DNA of 64,000 bases from HGW-17 sp964516435 (lineage in GTDB: Bacteria; Myxococcota_A; Polyangia; HGW-17), in assembly GCA_964516435.1 (NCBI GenBank), contig CAZEZP010000078.1, forward strand, positions 129,376-193,375. The letters are read 5' to 3'. Below the pieces are notes generated by a model, which was given only the letters and a program-made list of their open reading frames with translations, did not search any database and was not told the DNA's origin. Of the stretch, positions 1 to 8,451 are shown one piece after another. Position numbers and translations under genes: made by a program. Every line of letters starts with the position of its first letter. Position 1 is the first letter of the stretch.

Positions 1-403
1 CCGACAGCAGCCAGGCTTCCAGCGTGGCGCCGGCAGCATGCGTTCGCCACAGCGTCAGAATGCACCCATCGGGCGGCCCGACCGGAAGGGAAATCTCCAT
101 GCGCGTCCAGTCCGTCGAATCCGTTTCCCAGATGCCTTTCTCCAGCAGTTGCTTCAACTGCGTGAAATCGGGACCATCCGCGGCATGCGCGAACTGTGCC
201 ACCGCAAAACCGGCCCCGACGGGATCCCAGAACGTGCGGATGTCCAGATCCCGCGCGCCGGCGGCCACGGCTCCCTGCAGCACCTGGAAAAGCGCATGCT
301 CCAGGCTCCTCTCGTCCGCATCGGGCGCCTGCACCGCCTGCAAACCGCCCTCGACACGGGGAAACAGCCATTCCCGCAGAAGGGAGAATCCATCTTCTTC
401 CAT
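1..403 (-). CDS. hypothetical protein (partial, runs off the window)
   Basis: Minus-strand reading frame beginning with ATG at 401-403 (starts MEEDGFSLLREWL) and still open at base 1, giving 134 residues without a stop. The start lies three bases beyond the stop of the AAA+ gene upstream, so the two are almost certainly translated from one mRNA. The visible part is acidic and contains no motif I recognise, no signal peptide and no membrane segment. It is the fourth gene of the minus-strand operon that begins at 3824. Function unknown; the missing C-terminus could change the view. Confidence 0.6.
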   Translation of the reverse strand, partial: MEEDGFSLLREWLFPRVEGGLQAVQAPDADERSLEHALFQVLQGAVAAGARDLDIRTFWDPVGAGFAVAQFAHAADGPDFTQLKQLLEKGIWETDSTDWTRMEISLPVGPPDGCILTLWRTHAAGATLEAWLLS

Positions 404-406
404 GGA

Positions 407-1999
407 TCACGCTTCCGTTTCCAGTTCGAGCATCGCCCGGCGGCGGGCCCGTTCCTCCCGCACCCATTCCCGCACCCGGGCATTCACCAATTCTTCCTCC
501 TCGCGCGCGCTGGCTGCTTTCACGAAATCCATAACGTATTGATATTGCTCGAAAAATTCGCGCGCCGAAAGATTGCGTCTGGTTTTGCGAAGCATTTCCC
601 GGCGGGCATCCGGATCGGCTTCGAAAAATCCATCGGGATATTCCACGTCGTCCATCAGCGCGCACAGCCGACGGGCGAAATGGGCACAGTCACGGCCCGA
701 AAGCCCGGCTGCGGCTGCCTTTTCACCGAATTCTCTCCACTGGCGCGCCGAAAGCCCCGCGTGCGGCGCGTACTCTTCCCCCAGCAGGCGGTCGCGCACC
801 AGCACGGTGTACTGCTGGGGCGTCACCGGGCCTTCCAGCAGATAGGGCTGCTGCGCCAGACGGCTGATGGTGGCGTCGTCCATCTGCATGTAGTTGGCGT
901 CGCAGATCAGGAACCACTGTCCGTTGCCGGGAAGAAGCGTGCCATCGAACAGGCCGAACGCCGCCCCCAGGATGCTCTTTTCCTCGGGGCGCAGGTCGCC
1001 GCCGGAACGCGTGCCGAACGCCGTGTCGATATCCGGCCAGTAGAAGCCCACCACGCCGGGAAACCCCTGCAGTTCGCTGGTGAAACGCTCGATGAGCGCC
1101 GAAGCCGAGGCGTTCTGGTATGCCGAGGCCCAATCGGTGCGCCGGATGACGCAGAACTTGGCTGAAAGCCCCACCGCGGCTGCGCGCTCCAGCAGATGCC
1201 GGCCCAGCGCATGCGCGCTGGCCGTCTTGCCGCATCCCGGCTTTCCCAGCGCGAACAGGATGGGATTGATGCGCTTGGGATTCGTTCCCGAACGGGGATC
1301 GTAGGCCAGCACGTCGCGCACCAGGCGGCGCCCCGCGGCCAGGAATTCCTCGTTGCCCACGATGTCCTCCATCCGGACGGGAAGAATGGGCTGTGGCTGG
1401 ATTTTTTGAATGTCTCCAAAGGGTGTATAGAAAAACTCGAACAATTCGAAGGAATTCGATCTGATTCCATTCAATGCCCCGTGGTAGCGCGGATCCATGG
1501 ATTGCATGATGCAGAAGGACGCCATGAGATGCGCATATGCACACAGCGCCTCGTCGGCGGCATATCCTTTCTGCACGTGATCCTTCACGAACAGGAATGC
1601 GTCCTTCAGGAATACTTCCAGCAGTGGATCCCGAAGCAGAATGGCGCGGGTTTCGGCCTGTGGAAGCGCGTTGACGGTCCGCACGCGGCCGCGGGTGACC
1701 TCGTCCATGCCCCGGGCCAGAAACGATGCGGCCGCATGCACGGCCACCAGGCGGTTCAGGGGAAGCGGTGCGTCACCGGCGGCATCCCCCGTGCTGCGCT
1801 GGAGAAATCCCTGCATGGCCAGCAGCACGCCGCCGGCGCGCTCCAGCATGCCGAGCACCGCATGGCCCCGGGGTCCCAGCCCATAGGGCCAGCGTTCCCA
1901 GGCAACCAGGAATGCCGGCCAGCCGGCCTGCAGGATGGCGGGTGCCAGGTCGGCCTGCAGCGGTGCGAACTGTTCCACGTGAAACGTGAAGCGCGTCAT
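407..1999 (-). CDS. AAA+ family ATPase, 530 aa
   Basis: The central part has a Walker A motif (GKPGCGKT) followed by a Walker B-like hydrophobic strand ending in PDIDTAF and a sensor-like LICDAN segment, the order expected for an AAA+ module. The N-terminal half (about 1-220) is helical and unrecognised; the C-terminus is charged (REEEELVNARVREWVREER) and probably coiled. It overlaps the upstream gene by four bases (ATGA), showing translational coupling. Its neighbours are a TelA-like coiled-coil protein and two unknown proteins, so it may be the motor of a small stress or anion-response complex; that role is inferred from context. No membrane segment is visible. The AAA+ assignment is firm, the subfamily is not. 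Confidence 0.75.
   Translation of the reverse strand: MTRFTFHVEQFAPLQADLAPAILQAGWPAFLVAWERWPYGLGPRGHAVLGMLERAGGVLLAMQGFLQRSTGDAAGDAPLPLNRLVAVHAAASFLARGMDEVTRGRVRTVNALPQAETRAILLRDPLLEVFLKDAFLFVKDHVQKGYAADEALCAYAHLMASFCIMQSMDPRYHGALNGIRSNSFELFEFFYTPFGDIQKIQPQPILPVRMEDIVGNEEFLAAGRRLVRDVLAYDPRSGTNPKRINPILFALGKPGCGKTASAHALGRHLLERAAAVGLSAKFCVIRRTDWASAYQNASASALIERFTSELQGFPGVVGFYWPDIDTAFGTRSGGDLRPEEKSILGAAFGLFDGTLLPGNGQWFLICDANYMQMDDATISRLAQQPYLLEGPVTPQQYTVLVRDRLLGEEYAPHAGLSARQWREFGEKAAAAGLSGRDCAHFARRLCALMDDVEYPDGFFEADPDARREMLRKTRRNLSAREFFEQYQYVMDFVKAASAREEEELVNARVREWVREERARRRAMLELETEA
1971..1986. promoter_or_regulatory. parS-like site (one mismatch)
   Basis: TGTTCCACGTGAAACG matches the ParB-site consensus TGTTNCACGTGAAACA at every position except the last. 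It sits inside the first codons of the AAA+ gene. The perfect site at 7830-7845 is 5.9 kb away, and origin-proximal chromosomes often carry several parS copies, so a weak second site is plausible. One mismatch leaves chance possible. Confidence 0.4.
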
Positions 2000-2763
2000 G
2001 GACCTGCCTCCGGAAACTCGGGTCTCAGGTAGGGAAAGGTTTCGCGAAAATGCTCGAAATCACTTGAACTTCCGCTCAGCACCAGCCGTCTCCGGCGCTC
2101 CACGCGATATCCCGCGCGGCGCCGGAATGCATGCAGACGGTCTGGCGGAAAAATCCCGGGATGCTCGAAAAACGGATCGTCGCAGATATCGGGTCCTTCC
2201 ATGGCGGACACCATTTCCATCGGAACGTGCAGCAGCAGCGCATCTGGATGCGATTCGAAGAAACCGCGAAAAGCATCCGGGCAGACCCGTGCGCTCCATA
2301 TCGGCCCCAGCCGCACCCAGGATGCCGATTCCATGCGCACACCGGAATTGGCCAGCGCCTGCACGAATCCCAGTTCGGCCTCCTGGAGGAAAGCATTTTC
2401 AAAAAAATCCAGAATGGCCGGTTTCACGAAGTCGGATGCCGGCGGCAGGGAAAACGGATCCGGACCCGCAGTTCCGCGAACCTCGAACACGCATCGATGC
2501 CGGCCCCAGACGTGGTGCACGGGGTCCACGCGATCCCGAATCCATTCCATGCGTGCACTCCCGCCAGTTGCGCCGAGCCAATCCACCCGCGAGCGGGGCG
2601 CCGGGGCATGGCGGGAGCCGAAGTGCAGCGGCATGCCGGAAACGGAATGAGCGAAATTCCCCGCATGCAGGCAGGCATCCGCCGCCGCCCGGGCATCCGG
2701 TGCGCGCACATCGGTGCGCAGGTGGTTCAGCAGATGGGATGCGGCCTGGGAAAAATCGTTCAT
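1996..2763 (-). CDS. hypothetical protein, 255 aa
   Basis: Reading frame of 255 residues that overlaps its neighbours by four bases on both sides (stop overlaps the AAA+ start; start overlaps the TelA-like stop), so it is a genuine operon member. It is rich in Phe, Arg and Pro, has no signal peptide or transmembrane stretch, and I recognise no family. The C-terminus contains an Arg cluster (RRRAGYRVERRRRLVLSG). It may be an adaptor between the TelA-like protein and the ATPase; this is only inferred from the operon. Confidence 0.6.
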   Translation of the reverse strand: MNDFSQAASHLLNHLRTDVRAPDARAAADACLHAGNFAHSVSGMPLHFGSRHAPAPRSRVDWLGATGGSARMEWIRDRVDPVHHVWGRHRCVFEVRGTAGPDPFSLPPASDFVKPAILDFFENAFLQEAELGFVQALANSGVRMESASWVRLGPIWSARVCPDAFRGFFESHPDALLLHVPMEMVSAMEGPDICDDPFFEHPGIFPPDRLHAFRRRAGYRVERRRRLVLSGSSSDFEHFRETFPYLRPEFPEAGP

Positions 2764-3824
2764 TCCCCGGTTTTTTCACGTTCTTCGAGCGCCTTCTGCA
2801 GGATGCGCTCGAGTTGCTGCTGGCGGATTTCCTTTTCGGCGGCGAGATTGCGTTCCACCAGATCCTCCACCTGCCGGTCGTAGATGTGCATGTCGGCCAC
2901 GATCTGCTCCACGTTGCGCGTGAGGAACAGCGAGGTTTCCGATGTGATCACCGCCACCTTGTTCATGCTTTCCTTGAGGCTCTCCATGCTCGCCGTCACC
3001 TGCAGCGACAACTGGCCTGCTTCCGCCAGCGTGGCCAGGCGCGCCGCATGCTGGCGCAGTTCATCGAGCACCAGTTCGGCGGTATCGTGGATGATCGTCA
3101 TGTTGGCATGCAGATTTTTCGAAATTTCCTCGAAATGGCGGTTCATCTTCATGATGGAATCGAGATGGGACAGGGCATGGTCGAACATCTGCATTTTTTG
3201 TCCATGTTCCCACACCAGGCGGTCCACCTCCACCAGTTGCGCTTCCAGGGTGCGGTATTCCTCGGAACTGGCATCCTGAATCTGCGACAAGCGGCTCATG
3301 ATCTCTTCCCGCGCCTGCTTGAGCTCCAGCACCAGATCCACGAACTGCCTCTTGCCCTTGGCCGCCTCCACCTTCTTGGACTGCAGCGTCTTCTGGTCTT
3401 CGTGAAGCGCGGAAATGGTCCGCTCCACCCTGCGCAGGTATTCGGAAATCTTCTTCAGATGACCATCCGCGATGTCGATCTTGGCCGCCAGCAAATCCGC
3501 CAGCGGCCGGCGCCGGAAGGGACGCCCCAGCAGGGGAATCCGGCCCAGCGCGCCGCGCAGGCCCCTGGAGAAGCCTCCCTTCTCTCCGGACGCCATGGTC
3601 TTGATTTCATCGAGCAGGCTGCGCTGTTCGGCGATTTCCCGGTTCATGTCCGCCGCCAGTTTCTCGTGCTCCTCCTGCAGGCGCTTGAGTTCCTGCAATC
3701 CATCCTGATGCCGGGCGCGATACTGCTCATCGATTTGCGCCGTCGCCTCCCGGCTCCACCGGCTGCCGTCGAATTCCACCTGCTTCTTGAGAATTTCCTC
3801 GATGTGCGACGCTTCGTCCGTCAT
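2760..3824 (-). CDS. TelA-like (toxic-anion-resistance family) coiled-coil protein
   Basis: The best start is the internal ATG at 3822-3824 (MTDEASHIEEIL), which has a GGAAGG ribosome site just upstream; this gives 354 residues. After a short coiled segment there is a basic IPLLGRPFRRR patch, then long heptad-rich helices. The later section (HLDSIMKMNRHFEEISKNLHAN onward, abbreviated) and the following Leu/Thr/Ser-rich helix resemble the all-helical architecture of TelA proteins (PF05816), which occur with tellurite-resistance type stress systems. First gene of the minus-strand operon, divergent from serS. The TelA link rests on overall pattern only; a generic coiled-coil protein is the alternative. 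Confidence 0.5.
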   Translation of the reverse strand: MTDEASHIEEILKKQVEFDGSRWSREATAQIDEQYRARHQDGLQELKRLQEEHEKLAADMNREIAEQRSLLDEIKTMASGEKGGFSRGLRGALGRIPLLGRPFRRRPLADLLAAKIDIADGHLKKISEYLRRVERTISALHEDQKTLQSKKVEAAKGKRQFVDLVLELKQAREEIMSRLSQIQDASSEEYRTLEAQLVEVDRLVWEHGQKMQMFDHALSHLDSIMKMNRHFEEISKNLHANMTIIHDTAELVLDELRQHAARLATLAEAGQLSLQVTASMESLKESMNKVAVITSETSLFLTRNVEQIVADMHIYDRQVEDLVERNLAAEKEIRQQQLERILQKALEEREKTGE

Positions 3825-4004
3825 GGATGCCTTCCCTTCCTTCGCCCGCGGGCGGTGCCTGCATTCTAGTGAAACATCCCGGCGCAAATCAATTGCGAAA
3901 TGCTCCGCCCGCAGTTTCATCTCCTGCAAATACCCGAGGCCTTCCCACTTTCGGGATCGGCGGTTCCCCCTTTCATTTCCCGGGTCTTTGGCATGGACAC
4001 AATC

Positions 4005-4028
4005 ACCCGTTTCGTTATAGAAACGGGT
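4005..4028 (+). promoter_or_regulatory. hairpin in the serS 5' leader
   Basis: ACCCGTTTC, loop GTTATA, GAAACGGGT: a perfect 9-bp stem ending 23 bases before the serS start codon. There is no U-run, so it is not a simple intrinsic terminator. It is far too small for a T-box. It could protect or modulate the leader of serS mRNA, or be an operator for a dimeric repressor. Confidence 0.45.
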
Positions 4029-4051
4029 CTCGTGAAAGGACGTGTTTCCTC

Positions 4052-5335
4052 ATGATCGACATCCGTTTGCTCGTGGAACAACCCCAGTGGCTGCGGGAGC
4101 GTCTTTCCACCCGCGGCGCCAACGCCATTTCCCGCCTGGACGAACTCGAAGGCGTCCATCTGGAATGGAAAGCCCTCAAGCAGGAAATCGACAACCTCAA
4201 GCATGAGCAGAATCAGCGCAGTTCCCGCATGAAGGAACTCAAGGGCGAAGAGCAGGCCGCCCTGCGCGCGCAACTGCGCGAACTGTCGGACATGATTCGC
4301 GATAAACAAAAAATTCTGGCGGAACTCGAGGAAAAACGGGAAAGACTGCTGCTCTTCATTCCCAACATCCCCCAGGAGGACGTGCCCGTGGGGGACGAGT
4401 CCTGCAACCAGGTGGTACGTTCGTGGGGCCAGCCGCGCACCTTCGATTTCCCCGTGCTGCCGCACTGGGACCTGGGCGCAAGACTGGGAATCCTGGATTT
4501 CGACCGGGCCCAGAAGATGTCGGGGTCCCGCTTTTCCGTACTCATCGGGGCCGGAGCCCGGCTGGAGCGCGCGCTCATCGATTTCATGCTGGATTTCCAC
4601 CGGAAGGCCGGCTACGTGGAGATTTCCCCGCCGCTCCTGGTCAAGCGCGAAACCATGGTGGGAACCGGACAGTTGCCAAACCTCGAAGCCGATGCCTACA
4701 AGACGGCCGACGAGGATCCCTACTACCTGATCCCTACGGCGGAAGTGGTGCTGGTCAACCATCATCGGGAAGAAATACTCGAGCCGCATCAACTGCCCAT
4801 CCGCTATGCGGCCGCCACGCCCTGCTTCCGTTCCGAAGCCGGTTCCTACGGGCGCGACGTGCGCGGGCTCATCCGCCAGCACCAGTTCTACAAGGTGGAA
4901 ATGGTGCAGATCACCACGCCCGAAACGTCGGCGCAGGCCCTCGAGGACATCACCCGCCAGGCGGAAGGCATCCTGCAGGCGCTGGAACTGCCATACCGCG
5001 TCGTACTTCTTTCCACTGGAGACATGGGATTTTCCAGTTCCAAGACATTCGACCTGGAAGTATGGCTACCGTCCGAAGAACGCTACCGGGAGATTTCCAG
5101 TTGCTCCAACTGCGGCGATTTCCAGGCGCGACGCGCCCGCATCCGTTTCCGCACCGAAGCCGGAGCAAAGCCGGAACTCGTCCACACGCTCAACGGCAGC
5201 GGGCTGGCGGTCGGGCGCACGCTTCTTGCACTGCTGGAAAACGGCCAGCAGCCGGATGGCACCATCGTGCTTCCCAGGGCGCTTTCTCCCTATCTGGGCG
5301 GAGGCACGCGCATCACATCGAAAGGAATCGAGTAA
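4052..5335 (+). CDS. serS: serine-tRNA ligase
   Basis: Class II aminoacyl-tRNA synthetase that charges tRNA-Ser (and tRNA-Sec) in the cytoplasm. The start at 4052 (MIDIRLLVEQPQWLRERL) gives 427 residues, the normal family length; the longer open frame upstream is non-coding. The N-terminal antiparallel coiled-coil arm spans about residues 30-105. The catalytic domain shows motif 2 (FRSEAGSYGRDVRGLIR, then HQFYKVEM) and the serine-specific SSCSNCGDFQARR segment, ending with the motif 3 region (NGSGLAVGRTLLALLEN). A hairpin lies in its leader. It is followed 23 bases later by a hydrolase gene, probably co-transcribed. Confidence 0.97.
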   Translation: MIDIRLLVEQPQWLRERLSTRGANAISRLDELEGVHLEWKALKQEIDNLKHEQNQRSSRMKELKGEEQAALRAQLRELSDMIRDKQKILAELEEKRERLLLFIPNIPQEDVPVGDESCNQVVRSWGQPRTFDFPVLPHWDLGARLGILDFDRAQKMSGSRFSVLIGAGARLERALIDFMLDFHRKAGYVEISPPLLVKRETMVGTGQLPNLEADAYKTADEDPYYLIPTAEVVLVNHHREEILEPHQLPIRYAAATPCFRSEAGSYGRDVRGLIRQHQFYKVEMVQITTPETSAQALEDITRQAEGILQALELPYRVVLLSTGDMGFSSSKTFDLEVWLPSEERYREISSCSNCGDFQARRARIRFRTEAGAKPELVHTLNGSGLAVGRTLLALLENGQQPDGTIVLPRALSPYLGGGTRITSKGIE

Positions 5336-5358
5336 CTCCTCGAATATGGAGGAAAATC

Positions 5359-6150
5359 ATGCGCTTTCAACGACGTCAATGTGCCGGCATCGAGTACTAC
5401 GTGCAAATCGATGAGCAGGGAAAGATCCTGGCCGTATCCCAGTCACTGGAACTGCTCATGCAGGGCCGCGGCATCCAGGCGCGCGTCCTGCTCGACAAGA
5501 TCGAGACTTCCCAGGGGAAGATCCTGCCGCCGGTGCCGGTCGGAAAAATCGTGGCCGTCGGCCTCAACTACAAGGCCCATGCCGAGGAGACGGGAAAGGA
5601 ACTGCCCAGGGAGCCGCTTCTTTTCATGAAGCCCTCCACGGCCGTCATCGCCCACATGGATCCCATCCTGCTGCCGCCGGACAGCGAGGAAGTCCATTTC
5701 GAGGGAGAACTGGCATTCATCATCGGCAAGACCGCCAAGGACGTCCCCGTGGAGAAGGCAGCCGATTACATTCTCGGATACACCATCCTCAACGACGTCA
5801 CCGCGCGCGACATCCAGCGCCGTGAGGGAAAGTACACGCGGGCCAAGGGCTATGATACCTTCGCGCCGCTGGGTCCGACCGTCGTCACCGACATCGATCC
5901 GATGAACTGCGTCATCGAAACCCGCGTCAACCATGAACTCAAGCAGCACAGCCCCACGAGCGACATGATTTTCAGTCCATTCCAGTTGCTGAGTTTCATT
6001 TCCTCCATCATGACGCTGCAGCCCTTCGACGTCGTCACGACCGGCACCCCCTGCGGCGTGGGAGCGATCCATCACGGCGATACGGTGCGCATCAGCATTT
6101 CCGGCATCGATACGCTGGAAAATCCGGTCCTTTCCCGCTCCATGCGCTGA
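5359..6150 (+). CDS. fumarylacetoacetate hydrolase family protein
   Basis: 263 residues from the ATG at 5359, preceded by GGAGG at 5348-5352. The C-terminal FAH fold is clear: VGLNYKAHAEE, KPSTAVIAH, the metal-binding acidic pair in VHFEGELAFIIGK, then ILNDVTARDIQRR and the TGTPCGVG turn. These enzymes hydrolyse or decarboxylate or isomerise acylpyruvates and related 2-oxo acids using Mg2+ or Mn2+; single-domain members are mainly acylpyruvate hydrolases or oxaloacetate decarboxylases. The N-terminal 60 residues match the usual cap region of the small family. Exact substrate cannot be read from sequence. Confidence 0.9.
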   Translation: MRFQRRQCAGIEYYVQIDEQGKILAVSQSLELLMQGRGIQARVLLDKIETSQGKILPPVPVGKIVAVGLNYKAHAEETGKELPREPLLFMKPSTAVIAHMDPILLPPDSEEVHFEGELAFIIGKTAKDVPVEKAADYILGYTILNDVTARDIQRREGKYTRAKGYDTFAPLGPTVVTDIDPMNCVIETRVNHELKQHSPTSDMIFSPFQLLSFISSIMTLQPFDVVTTGTPCGVGAIHHGDTVRISISGIDTLENPVLSRSMR

Positions 6151-6210
6151 TTCGCCCGGCGGCCCCGGATTGCAAATCCTCCTTCATCCGCATAGCATGC
6201 AATTCACACA

Positions 6211-6263
6211 AAAGGGGAAAAATGCCGCACGGAGTCCCCGTGCATTGCAAGGCATGCCCCTTT
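6211..6263 (+). promoter_or_regulatory. structured 5' leader (three stacked stems)
   Basis: Three nested complementary blocks form one long imperfect hairpin: AAAGGGG (6211-6217) with CCCCTTT (6257-6263), ATGCC (6222-6226) with GGCAT (6251-6255), and GCACGG (6227-6232) with CCGTGC (6238-6243). The structure ends directly before the AAGGAA ribosome site and the ABC-transporter start at 6278. A palindromic GCATGC occurs at 6195-6200 and again at 6252-6257, allowing an alternative pairing. It resembles a translational control element; no known riboswitch class is recognised. Confidence 0.5.
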
Positions 6264-6277
6264 GAAGGAAAATTCCG

Positions 6278-7816
6278 ATGAACATTCCTTTCACTCACAT
6301 CCAGAGTACCCTGCAACCCTATTCGAAAAAAATTTTCTTCGCCCTCACACTGATATTCCTGCATACCCTGGCCGGTTTCCTCCTCATTTTCTTTTCCCGC
6401 AAGGTTCAGAGGGACAGTTTTCCCGTCTACATCATCTTCATCTTTTCCTTCCACCAGGTTTTTTCCATCTTCGATGACTGGATTCTTTCCGGCCTTTCCC
6501 ACGCCTGGACGCGCGATACCCGAAGGAACATCCTGCAGCAGTACATCCACAAGAAAATGACCATCACCGGAAACAGCCAACACGACTGGAACGAAATCCA
6601 GAAAGAAATCTACTGGCTTGGCGAATCCATCTTTTCCTTCTTTCGGGGCACGTTCCGGCGAGTTCTCCAGATTGCCGTCTTCTCGGCCTTTCTCCTCTAT
6701 CTTTCACCTGCCCTCTTCCTGTATTGCTTTATATTCTTCCTGCTGCTGCTGCTCTTCGGTTTTCTTCATGGCCGGATCATCAATTCCATCCGTTCCCGCT
6801 ACATCGACACGGAAAGCCGCCTCTCGGTATTCGAACTGGAGGCGGCCCGTTACCGTGACATCATCGAAATTCACGGCAAAGGTTCGTTCATGGAGAAAAT
6901 CCACGCATCATTCCTGGATAAATCCATGAAGAACGCCATGCTTTTCGATCGCATCCGCATGACCCATCATCCCATCCAGGTCATCCTCTTTTTGATTACC
7001 GTTGCGTTCATCTTCTACACTGGCAATAACTGGGTCCAGCAGGGATCCCTGTCTCCCCGGGATTTTCATTCCTTCCTCGCGGGACTTTCGCTTCTGTACA
7101 CGCCGCTCAGCGGCATTTCGAGCGACGTGGGAGCTTTCCTGAGCCTGCAGCGGATGAAAAATCTTTCATTCATCCTGCAGCGAAGCGACATTCCGGAATG
7201 TTCCTCCATTCGAAATCTCGTGTCCCTCTCCCGCATATCCATGAAAAATGTTTCTTTTTCCTATGATTCGACTCCCCTCTTCGTCCGGATGAATCTGGAA
7301 ATCACGGATCCCATTGCAGGTTTTCGCGGCAGCAACGGTTCCGGAAAAACCACGTTGGCGTTGCTCCTCGCCCGCATCCTTCATCCAAGGGAAGGAAGCA
7401 TCCGCTTTCTGGACAATCAGAACGAGGAACGCAGCGACATCGCTATTTCCTATATCGACCAGAATGGTTCCGTATTTTCCCTGAGTCTGGCAGACAATCT
7501 CTTTCTCTCCAGAATCGGTGAACTCCACTTCCTCCAGCATTTCCATGAACTGACGGAAAAAGAATCCGTGGGACCGGAAATTATCTCCGCGGGCCAGAAA
7601 AAAGCCGTTTCCATCGAGAGGGCCCTGCAGCATCCCTGTTCGCTCCTCATCATCGATGAGCCGGAAAATGCCCTGGATTCCGAAAAAAAACAGATATTGA
7701 GAGAAATCCTCCTGGAAAAAAGCCAGAAGGGCGTCAGGATCATCCTGTTCAGCCACGACGATTTTTTCCTGAAAATTTGCTCAAAAGTCGTGGATATGCA
7801 AACCTTGCGGAACTAG
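6278..7816 (+). CDS. ABC transporter, fused permease and ATPase, 512 aa
   Basis: The N-terminal ~300 residues hold several hydrophobic helices (for example LTLIFLHTLAGFLLIFF and LYLSPALFLYCFIFFLLLLL), a half-exporter membrane domain. The C-terminal ATPase has Walker A (GSNGSGKTT), a Q-loop like IDQN, the signature SAGQKKAVSIERAL and Walker B LLIIDEPENALDSEK. Layout matches type I half exporters of the peptide/lantibiotic (SyrD or cyclic-peptide) kind, acting as homodimers in the inner membrane. The signature is SAGQK rather than LSGGQ, as in some peptide exporters. A short exported protein gene follows at 7878. Substrate unknown. Confidence 0.85.
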   Translation: MNIPFTHIQSTLQPYSKKIFFALTLIFLHTLAGFLLIFFSRKVQRDSFPVYIIFIFSFHQVFSIFDDWILSGLSHAWTRDTRRNILQQYIHKKMTITGNSQHDWNEIQKEIYWLGESIFSFFRGTFRRVLQIAVFSAFLLYLSPALFLYCFIFFLLLLLFGFLHGRIINSIRSRYIDTESRLSVFELEAARYRDIIEIHGKGSFMEKIHASFLDKSMKNAMLFDRIRMTHHPIQVILFLITVAFIFYTGNNWVQQGSLSPRDFHSFLAGLSLLYTPLSGISSDVGAFLSLQRMKNLSFILQRSDIPECSSIRNLVSLSRISMKNVSFSYDSTPLFVRMNLEITDPIAGFRGSNGSGKTTLALLLARILHPREGSIRFLDNQNEERSDIAISYIDQNGSVFSLSLADNLFLSRIGELHFLQHFHELTEKESVGPEIISAGQKKAVSIERALQHPCSLLIIDEPENALDSEKKQILREILLEKSQKGVRIILFSHDDFFLKICSKVVDMQTLRN

Positions 7817-7829
7817 GTTATCCGGTCGA

Positions 7830-7845
7830 TGTTTCACGTGAAACA
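7830..7845. promoter_or_regulatory. parS centromere site
   Basis: TGTTTCACGTGAAACA is a perfect 16-bp palindrome identical to the bacterial chromosomal parS consensus bound by ParB (Spo0J). It lies in the short gap between the ABC transporter and the next gene, less than 1 kb from recF. parS sites cluster around the replication origin, in agreement with recF and dnaN here. Confidence 0.9.
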
Positions 7846-7877
7846 TGACGGAAGAAGTTTTGAAAAAAGGATGAGCG

Positions 7878-8402
7878 ATGCTTCATACATTGATTTTCAC
7901 GTGTCTGTTTTTTCTGCAGGGAACATCGAACGAAACGCCCAAGGATGCCCCGAAGCCCAAGAACGTGGTCGTAGCGAAGTACGATGGCGTATCCCCCCCG
8001 AATCCCACACTTCCAAAAGAAATTCCTCCTCCCGGGGGAAAATGCACGTTGCTGTGGCCGGGTTTCCAATTGCTCGCTTCCCCTGGCGGTTCCCGTTTCT
8101 TTTTCCTTTTCAGCGTGCCCTTCCAGTTGCAAACCCAGGAATTGAGCGCCAATTCCATGCTGGTATATCGCCTGATTGCACCTGGATGCGCTGCATGGGA
8201 CAAGCACGCATGGCGCGACCTCATCACGCGTTTTTTCCAGACTCCCATCGAAAAGGTTGGCTTTTACCGGGATGAAAAGGGAACGAAACTTTTCATCGAC
8301 TTTCTCTTCAAGGATCCGAAATCCACCGTCCGTCCGAAAATTTCCAATCTCAATTTCATGAACTACTATCTTCTGATCCTGGAATTTCCCCCACAGCCTT
8401 GA
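7878..8402 (+). CDS. small exported hypothetical protein, 174 aa
   Basis: Begins with a short hydrophobic leader (MLHTLIFTCLFFLQGTS), consistent with a signal peptide or membrane anchor, then a Pro/Lys-rich linker (PKDAPKPKNVVVAKYDG) and a compact C-terminal domain of mixed strands. No catalytic motif recognised. An AAGGA ribosome site lies just upstream. It follows the ABC transporter by 61 bases, with parS between them, and converges on recF. A periplasmic partner of the transporter is possible but not shown. Confidence 0.6.
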   Translation: MLHTLIFTCLFFLQGTSNETPKDAPKPKNVVVAKYDGVSPPNPTLPKEIPPPGGKCTLLWPGFQLLASPGGSRFFFLFSVPFQLQTQELSANSMLVYRLIAPGCAAWDKHAWRDLITRFFQTPIEKVGFYRDEKGTKLFIDFLFKDPKSTVRPKISNLNFMNYYLLILEFPPQP

Positions 8403-8451
8403 TTATTTCTCGATCCTGAAATTGATTTCGATTCCCTGATCAGTTCGATTT

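Noticed and set aside
1986..3869. 627-residue plus-strand open frame opposite the TelA-like and neighbouring genes
   Set aside because: Low-complexity Arg/Pro/His composition and lies antisense to an overlapping-start operon.
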